Shown here: positions 51,251-59,350 of the stretch, one piece after another
Layout of the letters: every line of letters starts with the position of its first letter
How positions within the stretch are numbered: the first letter of the stretch is position 1
Source of the DNA: UBA11400 sp964473555
Lineage (GTDB): Bacteria; Bacteroidota; Rhodothermia; Balneolales; HLUCCA01
Direction of reading: 5' to 3'
Length of the DNA: 64,000 bases
Assembly: GCA_964473555.1 (NCBI GenBank)
Contig: CAYYPL010000006.1
Span: 1-64,000, forward strand
Notes under the pieces: model-generated
What the model was told of the DNA's origin: nothing
What the model saw: only the letters and a program-made list of their open reading frames with translations
Databases searched by the model: none
Program-made: the position numbers and the translations under genes

Positions 51251-51870
51251 TTACATTAATCGCACTACTGATGGTGATTGGGTGTAGTTCAAGTCGAACA
51301 CATTTCGATGCATCCGCACCACATCCGATCAAAATGACTCTGTTCCCGGATATTGCTGAAGCTCCGGATGAAGAAGTTACCTTATCCGTCCTGTTTTATC
51401 TGGACAAGGACGGGAACGTGCTGGATGTTTCACTGGCCAGCGAAGGCATCTCACCGGAATGGAATGCCGCCGCGGTAGATTCCATGAGAAAATGGACGTT
51501 TTCAAAACCACCTCAACCCTTCACCGACGAAGGAATCTGGGTTCGCCGCGCTGTCAAGGTATTTTTTGAGGATCCGATCATCATGAATATCGCCCGCATT
51601 GCAATTCCAAACGCTGCCCGGGCCGATTCGGTGTACGCAACTCTGACTTATCGAAGCAAGCTGGTGGATCTGTTCAGGGATTCATCCAAACATCATTTCT
51701 CATACACACTGGAGATTGAATATGATCAGAATCTGGGTGTGTATCCGGACCACATCAGAAATGAATTAAAAAAACTGAGAATATATACCTATACTAGACC
51801 GCTGAAACTGGATACGGATTATGTTATTTTCCAGCGTCTGGATTCGCTGCATTCGAGCATTCCGTATTAG
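51241..51870 (+). CDS. Lipoprotein with TonB C-terminal-like domain
   Basis: A 209-residue lipoprotein starting at ATG 51241, with AAGGAG (51229-51234) at the right distance and lipobox VIGC (about residue 16). Residues 35-105 resemble the TonB C-terminal domain: LFYLDKDGNVLDVSLASEG, WNAAAVDSMRKWTFSKP. A TonB_C-like domain on an outer-membrane-type lipoprotein, rather than an inner-membrane anchor, is unusual and argues against energy transduction. The C-terminal 90 residues are not recognised. Confidence 0.65.
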   Translation: MRSLTLIALLMVIGCSSSRTHFDASAPHPIKMTLFPDIAEAPDEEVTLSVLFYLDKDGNVLDVSLASEGISPEWNAAAVDSMRKWTFSKPPQPFTDEGIWVRRAVKVFFEDPIIMNIARIAIPNAARADSVYATLTYRSKLVDLFRDSSKHHFSYTLEIEYDQNLGVYPDHIRNELKKLRIYTYTRPLKLDTDYVIFQRLDSLHSSIPY

Positions 51871-51906
51871 TTTGAGCAGATCAAAACAGGAACATATTCA
51901 GTTTAA

Positions 51907-53193
51907 ATGACACAGTACAACGAAGAGCCGCTACTTCGGCAGCTCACAGTAACCGGTATATGGCTGCTGGCTGTGAATGGATTTATCGGAGCAGGTATTT
52001 TTGGGTCCCCCGCTGAAGTGGCTCGTCTTATGGGTAACTGGGGTCCATTGCTTTTTGCCGGGTGCGGACTACTCATGCTCACCGTGATTCTGTGCTTCGC
52101 CGAAGTATCGAGCTATTTTCACAACACAGGCGGACCCATTCTGTATGCCAGGACCGTCTTCGGTCCGTTCGCCGGATTTCAGGCTGGATGGGCATTTTAC
52201 GTAGCCCGGCTTACCGCGTTTGCGGCGAATATCAATCTGCTGGTATCCACACTGGGATATTTCAATGAAGATCTCACTTCTGGCGCGCCGCGCATCCTGA
52301 TTCTGTTCGTGATCATTGGAGGCCTGGCGTGGGTCAACATTGCCGGGACCAAACGTGCGATGAATTCCATCGGATTCCTGACTGTGTTAAAGTTCGTCCC
52401 CCTTCTTGCCCTTATTGCTGTCGGTGTATTCTACCTCGACGCAACAGTACTTCCTGCAGGGATAAGCACGCTTCCCGATTACACCAGTGCCGGAACTGCC
52501 GCCTTGCTGGTCATTTACGCCTTTGTGGGATGGGAAGCTGCCGTAATTCCAGCCGGAGAGACGAAAAATCCTTCTAAAACAATTCCCAGAGCACTTTTAC
52601 TGGCACTTCTGACAGTAACCGTGCTGTACGTAGCCATTCAGTATGTAGCCCTGGCTGCGGTACCCGACCTTGCCAATAGTGCCCGCCCGCTGGTGGATGC
52701 CGCGAACGCCGTTATGGGTCCGGTTGGAGCGGTACTCCTGACCGCCGGTATCGCTGTGAGTGTGGGAGGCAACATCGCAAGTACGGTGGTCACCACACCC
52801 AGAATCACCTACGCGATGGGACGGGAAAACACCCTTCCCGCCTGGTTTTCCAACGTCCATGAAACCTATCGCACCCCACACACATCCATCCTGTTCTTTA
52901 CGGTCATCGTTTTTTTGCTGTCCATTTATGGATCATTCGTCTGGCTGGCTGCCGTTAGTGCGCTGGTCCGAATACTGATCTATGTACTTTGTGTGCTGTG
53001 CATCCCCTGGTTGCGTAAAAACCGAAACGTCGAGAGCGCCTTTCAGTTACCCGGCGGACTCTTCATTCCGATTCTGGCCGTTACCGTCTGTTTGTGGCTG
53101 CTGAGTGCTGTTAGTTTAGCCTCCTGGATCCCTACCCTTTTGTTCCTGAGCGTCGGAACCGTGCTGTTTCTGGGCATGAAAAAAATAAAATAG
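51907..53193 (+). CDS. APC-superfamily amino-acid permease
   Basis: A 428-residue, 12-helix permease. The first helix has the unwound substrate motif NGFIGAGIFGSPAEVARLMG, and ETKNPSKTIPRAL after helix 6 is the classic APC signature. The substrate is not evident. It lies 36 bp after the TonB-C lipoprotein and 80 bp before pntAA, but the latter seems to have its own promoter. Confidence 0.9.
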   Translation: MTQYNEEPLLRQLTVTGIWLLAVNGFIGAGIFGSPAEVARLMGNWGPLLFAGCGLLMLTVILCFAEVSSYFHNTGGPILYARTVFGPFAGFQAGWAFYVARLTAFAANINLLVSTLGYFNEDLTSGAPRILILFVIIGGLAWVNIAGTKRAMNSIGFLTVLKFVPLLALIAVGVFYLDATVLPAGISTLPDYTSAGTAALLVIYAFVGWEAAVIPAGETKNPSKTIPRALLLALLTVTVLYVAIQYVALAAVPDLANSARPLVDAANAVMGPVGAVLLTAGIAVSVGGNIASTVVTTPRITYAMGRENTLPAWFSNVHETYRTPHTSILFFTVIVFLLSIYGSFVWLAAVSALVRILIYVLCVLCIPWLRKNRNVESAFQLPGGLFIPILAVTVCLWLLSAVSLASWIPTLLFLSVGTVLFLGMKKIK

Positions 53194-53210
53194 TTTCGAC
53201 TCTTATTTTT

Positions 53211-53262
53211 TTGGCAAACCCTGTAAAAAGCAGTATGTTAGGAGCAGTTTAACCCTTTTTAG
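53211..53262 (+). promoter_or_regulatory. Candidate promoter and ribosome binding site of pntAA
   Basis: TTTTTTGG (ending 53214), a 19-bp spacer and TATGTTAG (53234-53241) approximate the Bacteroidota -33/-7 arrangement TTTG-N19-TAnnTTTG. AGAGGAG at 53261-53267 precedes the ATG at 53273. Confidence 0.4.
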
Positions 53263-53272
53263 AGGAGATGTT

Positions 53273-54412
53273 ATGGTTTTGGTAGGTGTTCCAAAAGAAA
53301 CAGTTCAGGGCGAACACAGAGTCGCTCTTAATCCCGATGTGGCAGCGCAACTGATTAAAATGGGATTAAAAGTTCAGGTACAGAAAGACGCTGGTCTCGC
53401 CTCCTATTTTACGGATGATGCCTACAAGGCAGCGGGAGTTCACGTGGTGGACGATGCCTTCAAGGATGCGGATATCCTCATTAAAATTCAGCGACCGGAT
53501 GCTTCCGAGATCAACAAAATGAAGGAAAATGCCCTGTTGGTCAGCTTTTTGTGGGCAGCACAGAACAGGGATACCGTGGATCAGCTGAATGCCCGGAACA
53601 TCACGGCGCTAGGGATGGAAGCCATTCCGCGAATTACCCGTGCCCAAAAAATGGATGCGTTGTCGTCGATGAGTTCCATTGCGGGATACAAAGCGGTACT
53701 CCTGGGAGCCGATGCGCTGGGTAAATATCTCCCCATGATGATGACGGCAGCAGGAACCATTGCTCCGGCCAAAGTACTCATACTGGGAGCAGGAGTCGCC
53801 GGACTACAGGCCATAGCCACTGCCCGACGCCTGGGTGCAGTTGTCGAGGCGTTTGATGTGCGGCCGGCTGTTAAGGAGCAGGTCGAGAGTCTTGGAGCCA
53901 AGTTTGTGGATGTTCCCCTGGCCGAAGAAGACCAAAATGCCGAGACCAAAGGCGGCTACGCCAAGGAACTGTCGGAAGCCAGTAAACAGTTGCAGCGCGA
54001 GGCGATTCACAGGCACGTTAAAGCAGCCGATATTGTAATTTCAACTGCGTTAATACCCGGTAGACCAGCCCCAAAACTAATCTCCAAAGATATGGTGGCC
54101 GATATGAACGCGGGATCTGTAATCGTGGATCTGGCTGCTGAGCAAGGTGGAAACTGTGAGCTCACCAGACCGGGCGAAACGGCCGTTGTAAACAACGTTC
54201 GCATTCTGGGTCCGACGAATTTACCGGCTCAGGTGCCACTTCATGCCAGTCAGTTGTATGCCAAGAATGTGTTGGCGTTACTGCAACTCGTGATAACCAA
54301 AGAGGGACAGATCAACCTGGACTTCACCGACGAAATCATCGAACAAACGACGGTCACCCATCAGGGAGTAGTCCACAGCCCTACTGTTAAAGCTTTACTT
54401 GGATTATCCTGA
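53273..54412 (+). CDS. pntAA: NAD(P) transhydrogenase subunit alpha part 1
   Basis: The 379-residue NAD(H)-binding subunit (domain I) of the proton-translocating transhydrogenase. GVPKETVQGEHRVALNPD at the start is shared with alanine dehydrogenase; LILGAGVAGLQAIATARRLGAVV is the Rossmann loop; LIPGRPAPKLI and DLAAEQGGNCELT follow. It lacks membrane helices, which are encoded by the next gene, so the alpha subunit is split as in Rhodospirillum and many Bacteroidota. Confidence 0.94.
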   Translation: MVLVGVPKETVQGEHRVALNPDVAAQLIKMGLKVQVQKDAGLASYFTDDAYKAAGVHVVDDAFKDADILIKIQRPDASEINKMKENALLVSFLWAAQNRDTVDQLNARNITALGMEAIPRITRAQKMDALSSMSSIAGYKAVLLGADALGKYLPMMMTAAGTIAPAKVLILGAGVAGLQAIATARRLGAVVEAFDVRPAVKEQVESLGAKFVDVPLAEEDQNAETKGGYAKELSEASKQLQREAIHRHVKAADIVISTALIPGRPAPKLISKDMVADMNAGSVIVDLAAEQGGNCELTRPGETAVVNNVRILGPTNLPAQVPLHASQLYAKNVLALLQLVITKEGQINLDFTDEIIEQTTVTHQGVVHSPTVKALLGLS

Positions 54413-54444
54413 CTCCATTATTCCCATTAGATATCATTTTGCCT

Positions 54445-54735
54445 ATGGAAACGCTCATATTTAATCTGTTCATCTTTGTTCTGGCCTGTTTCGTCGGATT
54501 CGAGGTCATTTCAAAGGTGCCGACCACCTTGCACACTCCATTGATGTCGGGTGCCAACGCCATCTCCGGGATCACACTCATCGGTGCACTTGTCGTTGCC
54601 GGACATGCCGGCGAGTTTCTCGGTACTATACTCGGATTCATCGCCATCATTTTTGCCACCATTAATGTGGTTGGTGGATTTATGGTAACCGACCGGATGC
54701 TGGAGATGTTCAAGAAGAAGGAGGACAAATCATGA
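54445..54735 (+). CDS. pntAB: NAD(P) transhydrogenase subunit alpha part 2
   Basis: A 96-residue membrane protein with three helices (METLIFNLFIFVLACFVGFEVI near the start, HTPLMSGANAISGITLIGAL, then GFIAIIFATINVVGGFMVTDRML). SGANAISG is the family signature. ATG 54445 is preferred to the TTG two codons earlier. It overlaps the pntB start by 4 bp. Confidence 0.94.
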   Translation: METLIFNLFIFVLACFVGFEVISKVPTTLHTPLMSGANAISGITLIGALVVAGHAGEFLGTILGFIAIIFATINVVGGFMVTDRMLEMFKKKEDKS

Positions 54736-56150
54736 GTGCGTTCCTACCCGAATCCATCCTGCAGTATCTGCCAACTGCCGTACAACTGGTTTATCTGTTT
54801 ACGTCGATACTGTTCATTATCGGACTTAAGCGACTTGGGTCACCCGCTACAGCGCGTTCCGGGAATCAACTGGCCTCAATTGCCATGTTCATCGGTGTGC
54901 TGGTAACCCTGTTCAATCAGGAAATCGTTACCTTTGAATACATCATTGCGGGGGTTGTTGTAGGGAGCTTGATCGGAGCGATTGCTGCGAAGAAGGTTCA
55001 GATGACATCCATGCCAGAAATGGTTGCGTTATTTAACGGACTGGGAGGCGGTGCTTCGGCTTTGGTTGCTGCCGGAGAATACTTCCGCATTGAAGGCGTG
55101 AGTCTGCCCGGGCAGGACCTGTTTACCATGAGCATGAGTATTTTCATCGGTGCAGTGACCATGACCGGATCCGTTGTTGCCTTTTTGAAACTGAACGGCT
55201 CGATGTCGGGGAATCCGATCACGTTTCCGGGTCAGAAACCACTGAATGCGTTGATTGTGGTAATCATTTTAATTGCAACGATACTTTTTGTTCTGGATCC
55301 TGAGTATCTGATTCCGTTTTTTGTGATCATCGGATTGTCGGTGTTGCTTGGGGTACTTTTTGTGATTCCGATCGGGGGAGCAGATATGCCGGTCGTGATC
55401 TCGTTGCTCAACTCGTTGTCTGGAGTTGCGGCCTCTGCAGCTGGATTTGTGCTTAACAACAACTTGCTCATCATTAGTGGTGCCTTGGTGGGTGCATCGG
55501 GACTCATTCTGACCAACATTATGTGTAAGGCGATGAACCGGCCATTATCGAATGTACTGTTTGGGGCGTTCGGGGCTGAATCGACCGGACTCGCTGCCGT
55601 TACCGGCGATGGCAGTAAAACCATCCGCGAGGTATCACCCGACGACACTGCCGTAATGACCGCCTATGCGCAACGCGTGGTCATTGTGCCAGGATATGGA
55701 CTGGCAGTCGCGCAGGCCCAGCACACCATTCGTGAAGTCGCTTCTTTGCTGGAAGCCAAAGGCGTGGATGTGAAATACGGGATTCACCCGGTAGCGGGAC
55801 GAATGCCGGGACACATGAACGTACTTTTGGCTGAGGCCAATGTACCGTATCCGCAGTTGTACGACATGGAAGAGATCAATCCGGAGTTTGAAAAAACTGA
55901 TGTGGTATTGGTTATTGGAGCCAACGACGTGGTGAATCCACAAGCGAGAAACAATCCGGCGAGTCCGATTTACGGGATGCCGATTCTAAATGTGGATAGC
56001 GCTAAGGCCGTGGTCATATTCAAGCGAAGTATGAATCCGGGATTTGCGGGAATCGACAACGATCTGTTCTACCTGCCGAATTCGTATATGTTCTTTGGTG
56101 ATGCCAAGAAGTCGCTGCAGTCTCTGGTTTCAGCGATTAAAGAGCTTTAA
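54732..56150 (+). CDS. pntB: NAD(P) transhydrogenase subunit beta
   Basis: A 472-residue subunit with nine membrane helices (about 10-265) and the NADP-binding domain III (about 290-470) with VPGYGLAVAQAQH, GIHPVAGRMPGHMNVLLAEA and VLVIGANDVVNP. With PntAA/PntAB it couples hydride transfer from NADH to NADP+ to proton entry, supplying NADPH. The operon ends in a strong terminator. Confidence 0.96.
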   Translation: MSAFLPESILQYLPTAVQLVYLFTSILFIIGLKRLGSPATARSGNQLASIAMFIGVLVTLFNQEIVTFEYIIAGVVVGSLIGAIAAKKVQMTSMPEMVALFNGLGGGASALVAAGEYFRIEGVSLPGQDLFTMSMSIFIGAVTMTGSVVAFLKLNGSMSGNPITFPGQKPLNALIVVIILIATILFVLDPEYLIPFFVIIGLSVLLGVLFVIPIGGADMPVVISLLNSLSGVAASAAGFVLNNNLLIISGALVGASGLILTNIMCKAMNRPLSNVLFGAFGAESTGLAAVTGDGSKTIREVSPDDTAVMTAYAQRVVIVPGYGLAVAQAQHTIREVASLLEAKGVDVKYGIHPVAGRMPGHMNVLLAEANVPYPQLYDMEEINPEFEKTDVVLVIGANDVVNPQARNNPASPIYGMPILNVDSAKAVVIFKRSMNPGFAGIDNDLFYLPNSYMFFGDAKKSLQSLVSAIKEL

Positions 56151-56153
56151 AAT

Positions 56154-56174
56154 ACCGGCTTTGCCGGTTTTTTT
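56154..56174 (+). terminator. Intrinsic terminator of the pnt operon
   Basis: ACCGGC-TTT-GCCGGT followed by six more T lies 4 bp after the pntB stop codon. A compact, GC-rich hairpin with a triloop and a T run is a classical Rho-independent terminator. Confidence 0.9.
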
Positions 56175-56278
56175 AAAGGCGTACAAAGCGCACGAGAACA
56201 CGCGTGCAGTTGGTCTATGTTTGCCGTTGTTTTTTCTAAGGCTACCGATCTCTTATCCCTTTTCTGTACTCTCTTTTC

Positions 56279-56315
56279 GTCATACTGGAACACGCAGAGC
56301 GTGTAACAGTATGAC
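56279..56315. repeat. Two-tier hairpin of the dispersed variable-stem type
   Basis: Outer stem GTCATACTG/CAGTATGAC (9 bp) and inner stem ACACGC/GCGTGT around the triloop AGA, with short GA and AA linkers. It stands alone between the pnt terminator and the porin gene. A GCACG/CGTGC pair (56195-56208) precedes it. The architecture matches the outer/inner hairpin part of the three-helix element but the linkers differ. Confidence 0.7.
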
Positions 56316-56390
56316 AAATATCATTGTTTAGGTAATCTGAGGTCCCGATATTGCGATCAAATCAATCCCGACCTCAATTTTCCAGGCAAC

Positions 56391-57587
56391 ATGGCACCGC
56401 AATTACGAATCAAATCCAACCAATTTTCCACTCGCTACTTCCTACTCCCCACTCCCCACTACCTCCTCCAAAAAGTCTTCTCTTCACTCTTATCTCTTAT
56501 TCTTTTTCTGATTACCGTTTTGTGTTTTCTGTTTTCTGCACAACCGGCAATAAGTCAAACTCCCATTAACGTAGCCGGACAGGACATCAACTTCCGCATC
56601 GGAGCCACGTTCCAGCCCCGATTCAGCATCGGATCTGACATCGAGTCAAAAGATTCCCGCCTCGGATTCGGTATCCGTCGTCTTCGATTTCGCACGTATG
56701 TCGGAATCGGCTCCAACCTTTCACTTTTTACTCAACTCGAGGGTTCCGGATCCAGCGTTCAATTCATAGATTTGCGAGTCGACTACAACATCAATCCCCA
56801 CCTCACGCTCCGGTTCGGACGCTTCGCTGGAGCTCAACCTCGTTCCATGGCAATGACCCTGCATGGCGATATCGACACCATCGACCGGATCGCGATAGCC
56901 GAATACTGGACCAAATATCAGACCGGTACCGATGCCCGGGACTACGGAATGGAGGCCGTTTACAAACCGAATCGGTTTGAGTATCGACTGTTCATCCACA
57001 ACGGTTTCAACCAGCTCAATTACAAAAGTTCGATCAATGACGAGTCCGCTACGCAATTCACCAACAGAGACGCACTGGCAATGAGTAGTTCAATCCGATT
57101 CTTCCCGAACAACTCTCCCAACTCTGAACTGGGTTTCTATGCCGGATACAATCCAACTCCGGGCGCCTGGGGCAGACCCAAAAACTCCTACTCCATTGGA
57201 GCACATGCCTATCACGGCACATTCCCGGGACACTTTCCCATACGGTTCAAACTCGATGTCATCCATACCCAGTTCAACAACGTGCGCAGCTCGATACCAG
57301 CCCAGCCGATCGTGGACCAGCAGTTTACAGGCGCCAGTGGCTTCACGGGATATCTGCTTCGACCGGACACCGAAGTCTTTGTCCGTGGTGAAATCTATCG
57401 CCATACGGAGTTAAGTCCGGCAGGTGAAGACGTGACGATCCTCCAGGTCGGTACAACCCGAAGTTTCACTATTGGTAAGAGTAAACCTTTTCAAAACAAA
57501 CTCACCCTTGCTTACGGGTACCGGGACGACACGGTACTTCGTACCTCGACACGGCTTATCCAGGCCCAGTTTCAACTCTATTTTTAA
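56391..57587 (+). CDS. Phosphate-selective-porin (OprO/OprP) family protein
   Basis: A 398-residue outer-membrane porin. After an unusually long N-terminus the hydrophobic signal core (about 30-52) leads to cleavage near PAISQ (residue 55). The barrel has GFGIRRLRFRTYVGIGSNLSLFTQLEG and ends with FQLYF, the C-terminal Phe typical of outer-membrane barrels. Codons for residues 12-50 run through heptad DNA. ATG 56391 is the only ATG before the signal sequence. The natural solute is not known. Confidence 0.82.
   Translation: MAPQLRIKSNQFSTRYFLLPTPHYLLQKVFSSLLSLILFLITVLCFLFSAQPAISQTPINVAGQDINFRIGATFQPRFSIGSDIESKDSRLGFGIRRLRFRTYVGIGSNLSLFTQLEGSGSSVQFIDLRVDYNINPHLTLRFGRFAGAQPRSMAMTLHGDIDTIDRIAIAEYWTKYQTGTDARDYGMEAVYKPNRFEYRLFIHNGFNQLNYKSSINDESATQFTNRDALAMSSSIRFFPNNSPNSELGFYAGYNPTPGAWGRPKNSYSIGAHAYHGTFPGHFPIRFKLDVIHTQFNNVRSSIPAQPIVDQQFTGASGFTGYLLRPDTEVFVRGEIYRHTELSPAGEDVTILQVGTTRSFTIGKSKPFQNKLTLAYGYRDDTVLRTSTRLIQAQFQLYF
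56425..56555 (+). repeat. Heptad DNA within the porin signal-peptide region
   Basis: CTACTTC CTACTCC CCACTCC CCACTAC (56433-56462) and later CCGTTTT GTGTTTT CTGTTTT CTGCACA (56515-56542), both in 7-bp phase and of two different repeat families, overlap the coding sequence of the signal peptide. Confidence 0.75.
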
Positions 57588-57769
57588 TCGAACGGTAGCA
57601 TCCGATCACAATGGACACATTTCTGGCGGGAAAATACCATCTGATTGGGTCGGATCATCCGGGGATTTCAAACGACGAAGTACATAATATACATAATAGC
57701 CTGTTACTCATTGTGCCACAATGAGTAAAAAAACAGGTAAAGTTCCAATATCAGTTCATAATCACCCGA

Positions 57770-57777
57770 TAACTTTG
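57770..57777 (+). promoter_or_regulatory. -7 element for a candidate small RNA
   Basis: TAACTTTG matches TAnnTTTG exactly. Transcription would begin near 57784, with no protein-coding frame before the terminator at 57839-57875. The -33 region is poorly conserved. Confidence 0.45.
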
Positions 57778-57783
57778 TATATT

Positions 57784-57875
57784 GCGCTTTAATCGACGAC
57801 ATAAATAGTGACTCCGTGTCCGTCGGTTGGATGAATACAGGCCCGGTAGCTGAACCCTACCGGGCCTTCGTTTTT
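57784..57875 (+). ncRNA. Candidate ~90-nt small RNA with strong terminator
   Basis: A promoter-like octamer (57770-57777) and a perfect 11-bp GC-rich terminator stem (57839-57849 with 57857-57867) followed by TCGTTTTT enclose about 90 bases without an ORF. It is 180 bp after the porin stop, too far to be only the porin terminator, though read-through is possible. The block GTCGGTTGGATGAATACAGG before the hairpin recurs at 60855-60874 with its own degenerate hairpin and T run. No known RNA family is recognised. Confidence 0.5.
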
Positions 57876-57930
57876 AGGTGATTACCGAGCATCGAGGTTG
57901 ATTGAGTCTGACTGCGAGACCTTTGATTTG

Positions 57931-58026
57931 AAGTTGCTACATTATTGTAGACAGTGGGTTAAGTCATACCTTGGAGTGTAATCCAATCTGGAATTGCGAC
58001 AAAAAAGTGGACAGTAGGTTAAGCCA
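57931..58026 (+). repeat. Two 36-bp direct repeats, 60 bp apart, possible IS terminus remnant
   Basis: 57931-57966 and 57991-58026 share TTGC-ACA, then GTGGACAGTAGGTTAAG-like text (GTAGACAGTGGGTTAAG in the first) at the same positions. Repeated 20-mers with GTGGACAGT spaced in direct orientation resemble IS21-family ends, which carry two such repeats. No transposase is present. The remaining stretch to 58189 is without a gene. Confidence 0.4.
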
Positions 58027-58189
58027 CTCATGCAACGTGTTTCCTGGCTAGCAGATTTCCGGATTCAGCGGGAGCCCTGAAATTGAGTTTTCTCTCTCTT
58101 TTCTTGTGAGTATCCCCAACTAACACTCTGAGGGCAACCCCCATCCCACCCTGACGATATGGTTCCCTGGATGTTGAACGCCTGTCATC

Positions 58190-59206
58190 TTACCGACCAT
58201 CTGCATGGCTACGTTCTGGATCCATCTTGAACAGCGCATGGATTTGTTCAGTGAAAACCGTTTCCTGACTTCTTATGGTGGACCGGTAAGCATCAAAACT
58301 AGAATTACATTGGATATAATTGGAAAAGCATTGCTCAATTTTTCCAATGATTTTGGGAATCGAACGCTTTGATTCATCGAATTTGAATTCCTCCGGAATG
58401 GGTACATCTTCAACGTATCGCGCGGATCCTCTGCGATTGGTGATCACGCAACAATCCAGCATCGCCGCTTCACGCGGAATCCTGTCTTTGCCCGGGTGAT
58501 GACCAAAGTCGATATACACTTTTGCCGATGTTAAAACGGAAACGACTTCCTGCCTCGACATACCAGAAATTGGGATGAATTCAATCCCTTTTGCCGTATC
58601 AATGATTTTCTGGGTGAACATTTTGCCCTTTATTGGATTGTATGCAACGATGTTTTTTTTCCCCGCTAAATCAATCGCCTGACTCATAAATCGTTCATTC
58701 AGGTAATCGGATAAATGGGAATAATTGGCAATATTGTGTTTCCGTAGTACCGTTTCTGCATAATAGGACTGAACGATATGATAATCGACTTGCCTTAATG
58801 AGGGTTCAAAAAAGAAATAGTTCTGCGAACCTAGACGATCAAATAAAAATCGATTGATCCTCCCTTTAACTCCCCGTATCCGAATAAAATAATTATCGAC
58901 ACTGAGCCACCAGACTATTTTTTTAATTTTTTGGTATCTATCCAGTAAATAAGTGCTGGTTTCGGGGATGATCATCACATTTTCAGGTACATCTTCTACA
59001 GATCTGGTGAAGGTAGTTTCGTACTCTACATAATTTTGGTGCACGGGATCAGGATGATTATCCGGTACATAATACATCGTAACATTTAATCCAATTAACT
59101 TTAATTGATAGGATAACTGATGAAGAAGTTCCGGACCACCCGTAGCGCTCTTTGCCGGGGCAACAATGTAGATTTTGGTATTGTTTTTTAAGAATGGCAA
59201 CATCAT
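58190..59206 (-). CDS. GT-B-type glycosyltransferase-like protein
   Basis: The 338-residue protein begins IYIVAPAKSATGGPELLHQL, the kind of N-terminal loop seen in GT-B glycosyltransferases, and has VYIDFGHHPGKDRIPREAAMLDCCVITNRRGSA in the C-terminal half, a donor-sugar region. It is AT-rich and lies beside the UDP-galactopyranose mutase gene on the same strand, so a galactofuranose-containing surface glycan is plausible. Start could also be the second Met at 59203. The activity is unproven. Confidence 0.65.
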   Translation of the reverse strand: MMLPFLKNNTKIYIVAPAKSATGGPELLHQLSYQLKLIGLNVTMYYVPDNHPDPVHQNYVEYETTFTRSVEDVPENVMIIPETSTYLLDRYQKIKKIVWWLSVDNYFIRIRGVKGRINRFLFDRLGSQNYFFFEPSLRQVDYHIVQSYYAETVLRKHNIANYSHLSDYLNERFMSQAIDLAGKKNIVAYNPIKGKMFTQKIIDTAKGIEFIPISGMSRQEVVSVLTSAKVYIDFGHHPGKDRIPREAAMLDCCVITNRRGSARYVEDVPIPEEFKFDESKRSIPKIIGKIEQCFSNYIQCNSSFDAYRSTIRSQETVFTEQIHALFKMDPERSHADGR

Positions 59207-59350
59207 AAATCACTACCTATCTATTGAATTTAAGTAATCAGTAAAAATATAGCTTACTTGACTGATTAAAAATAAGTTGAAGTACCTACTCAAAAATGAT
59301 TATCGGTGTACCGTGTTGGATTTAACTGGATGAAATAGATGATGTATCGA

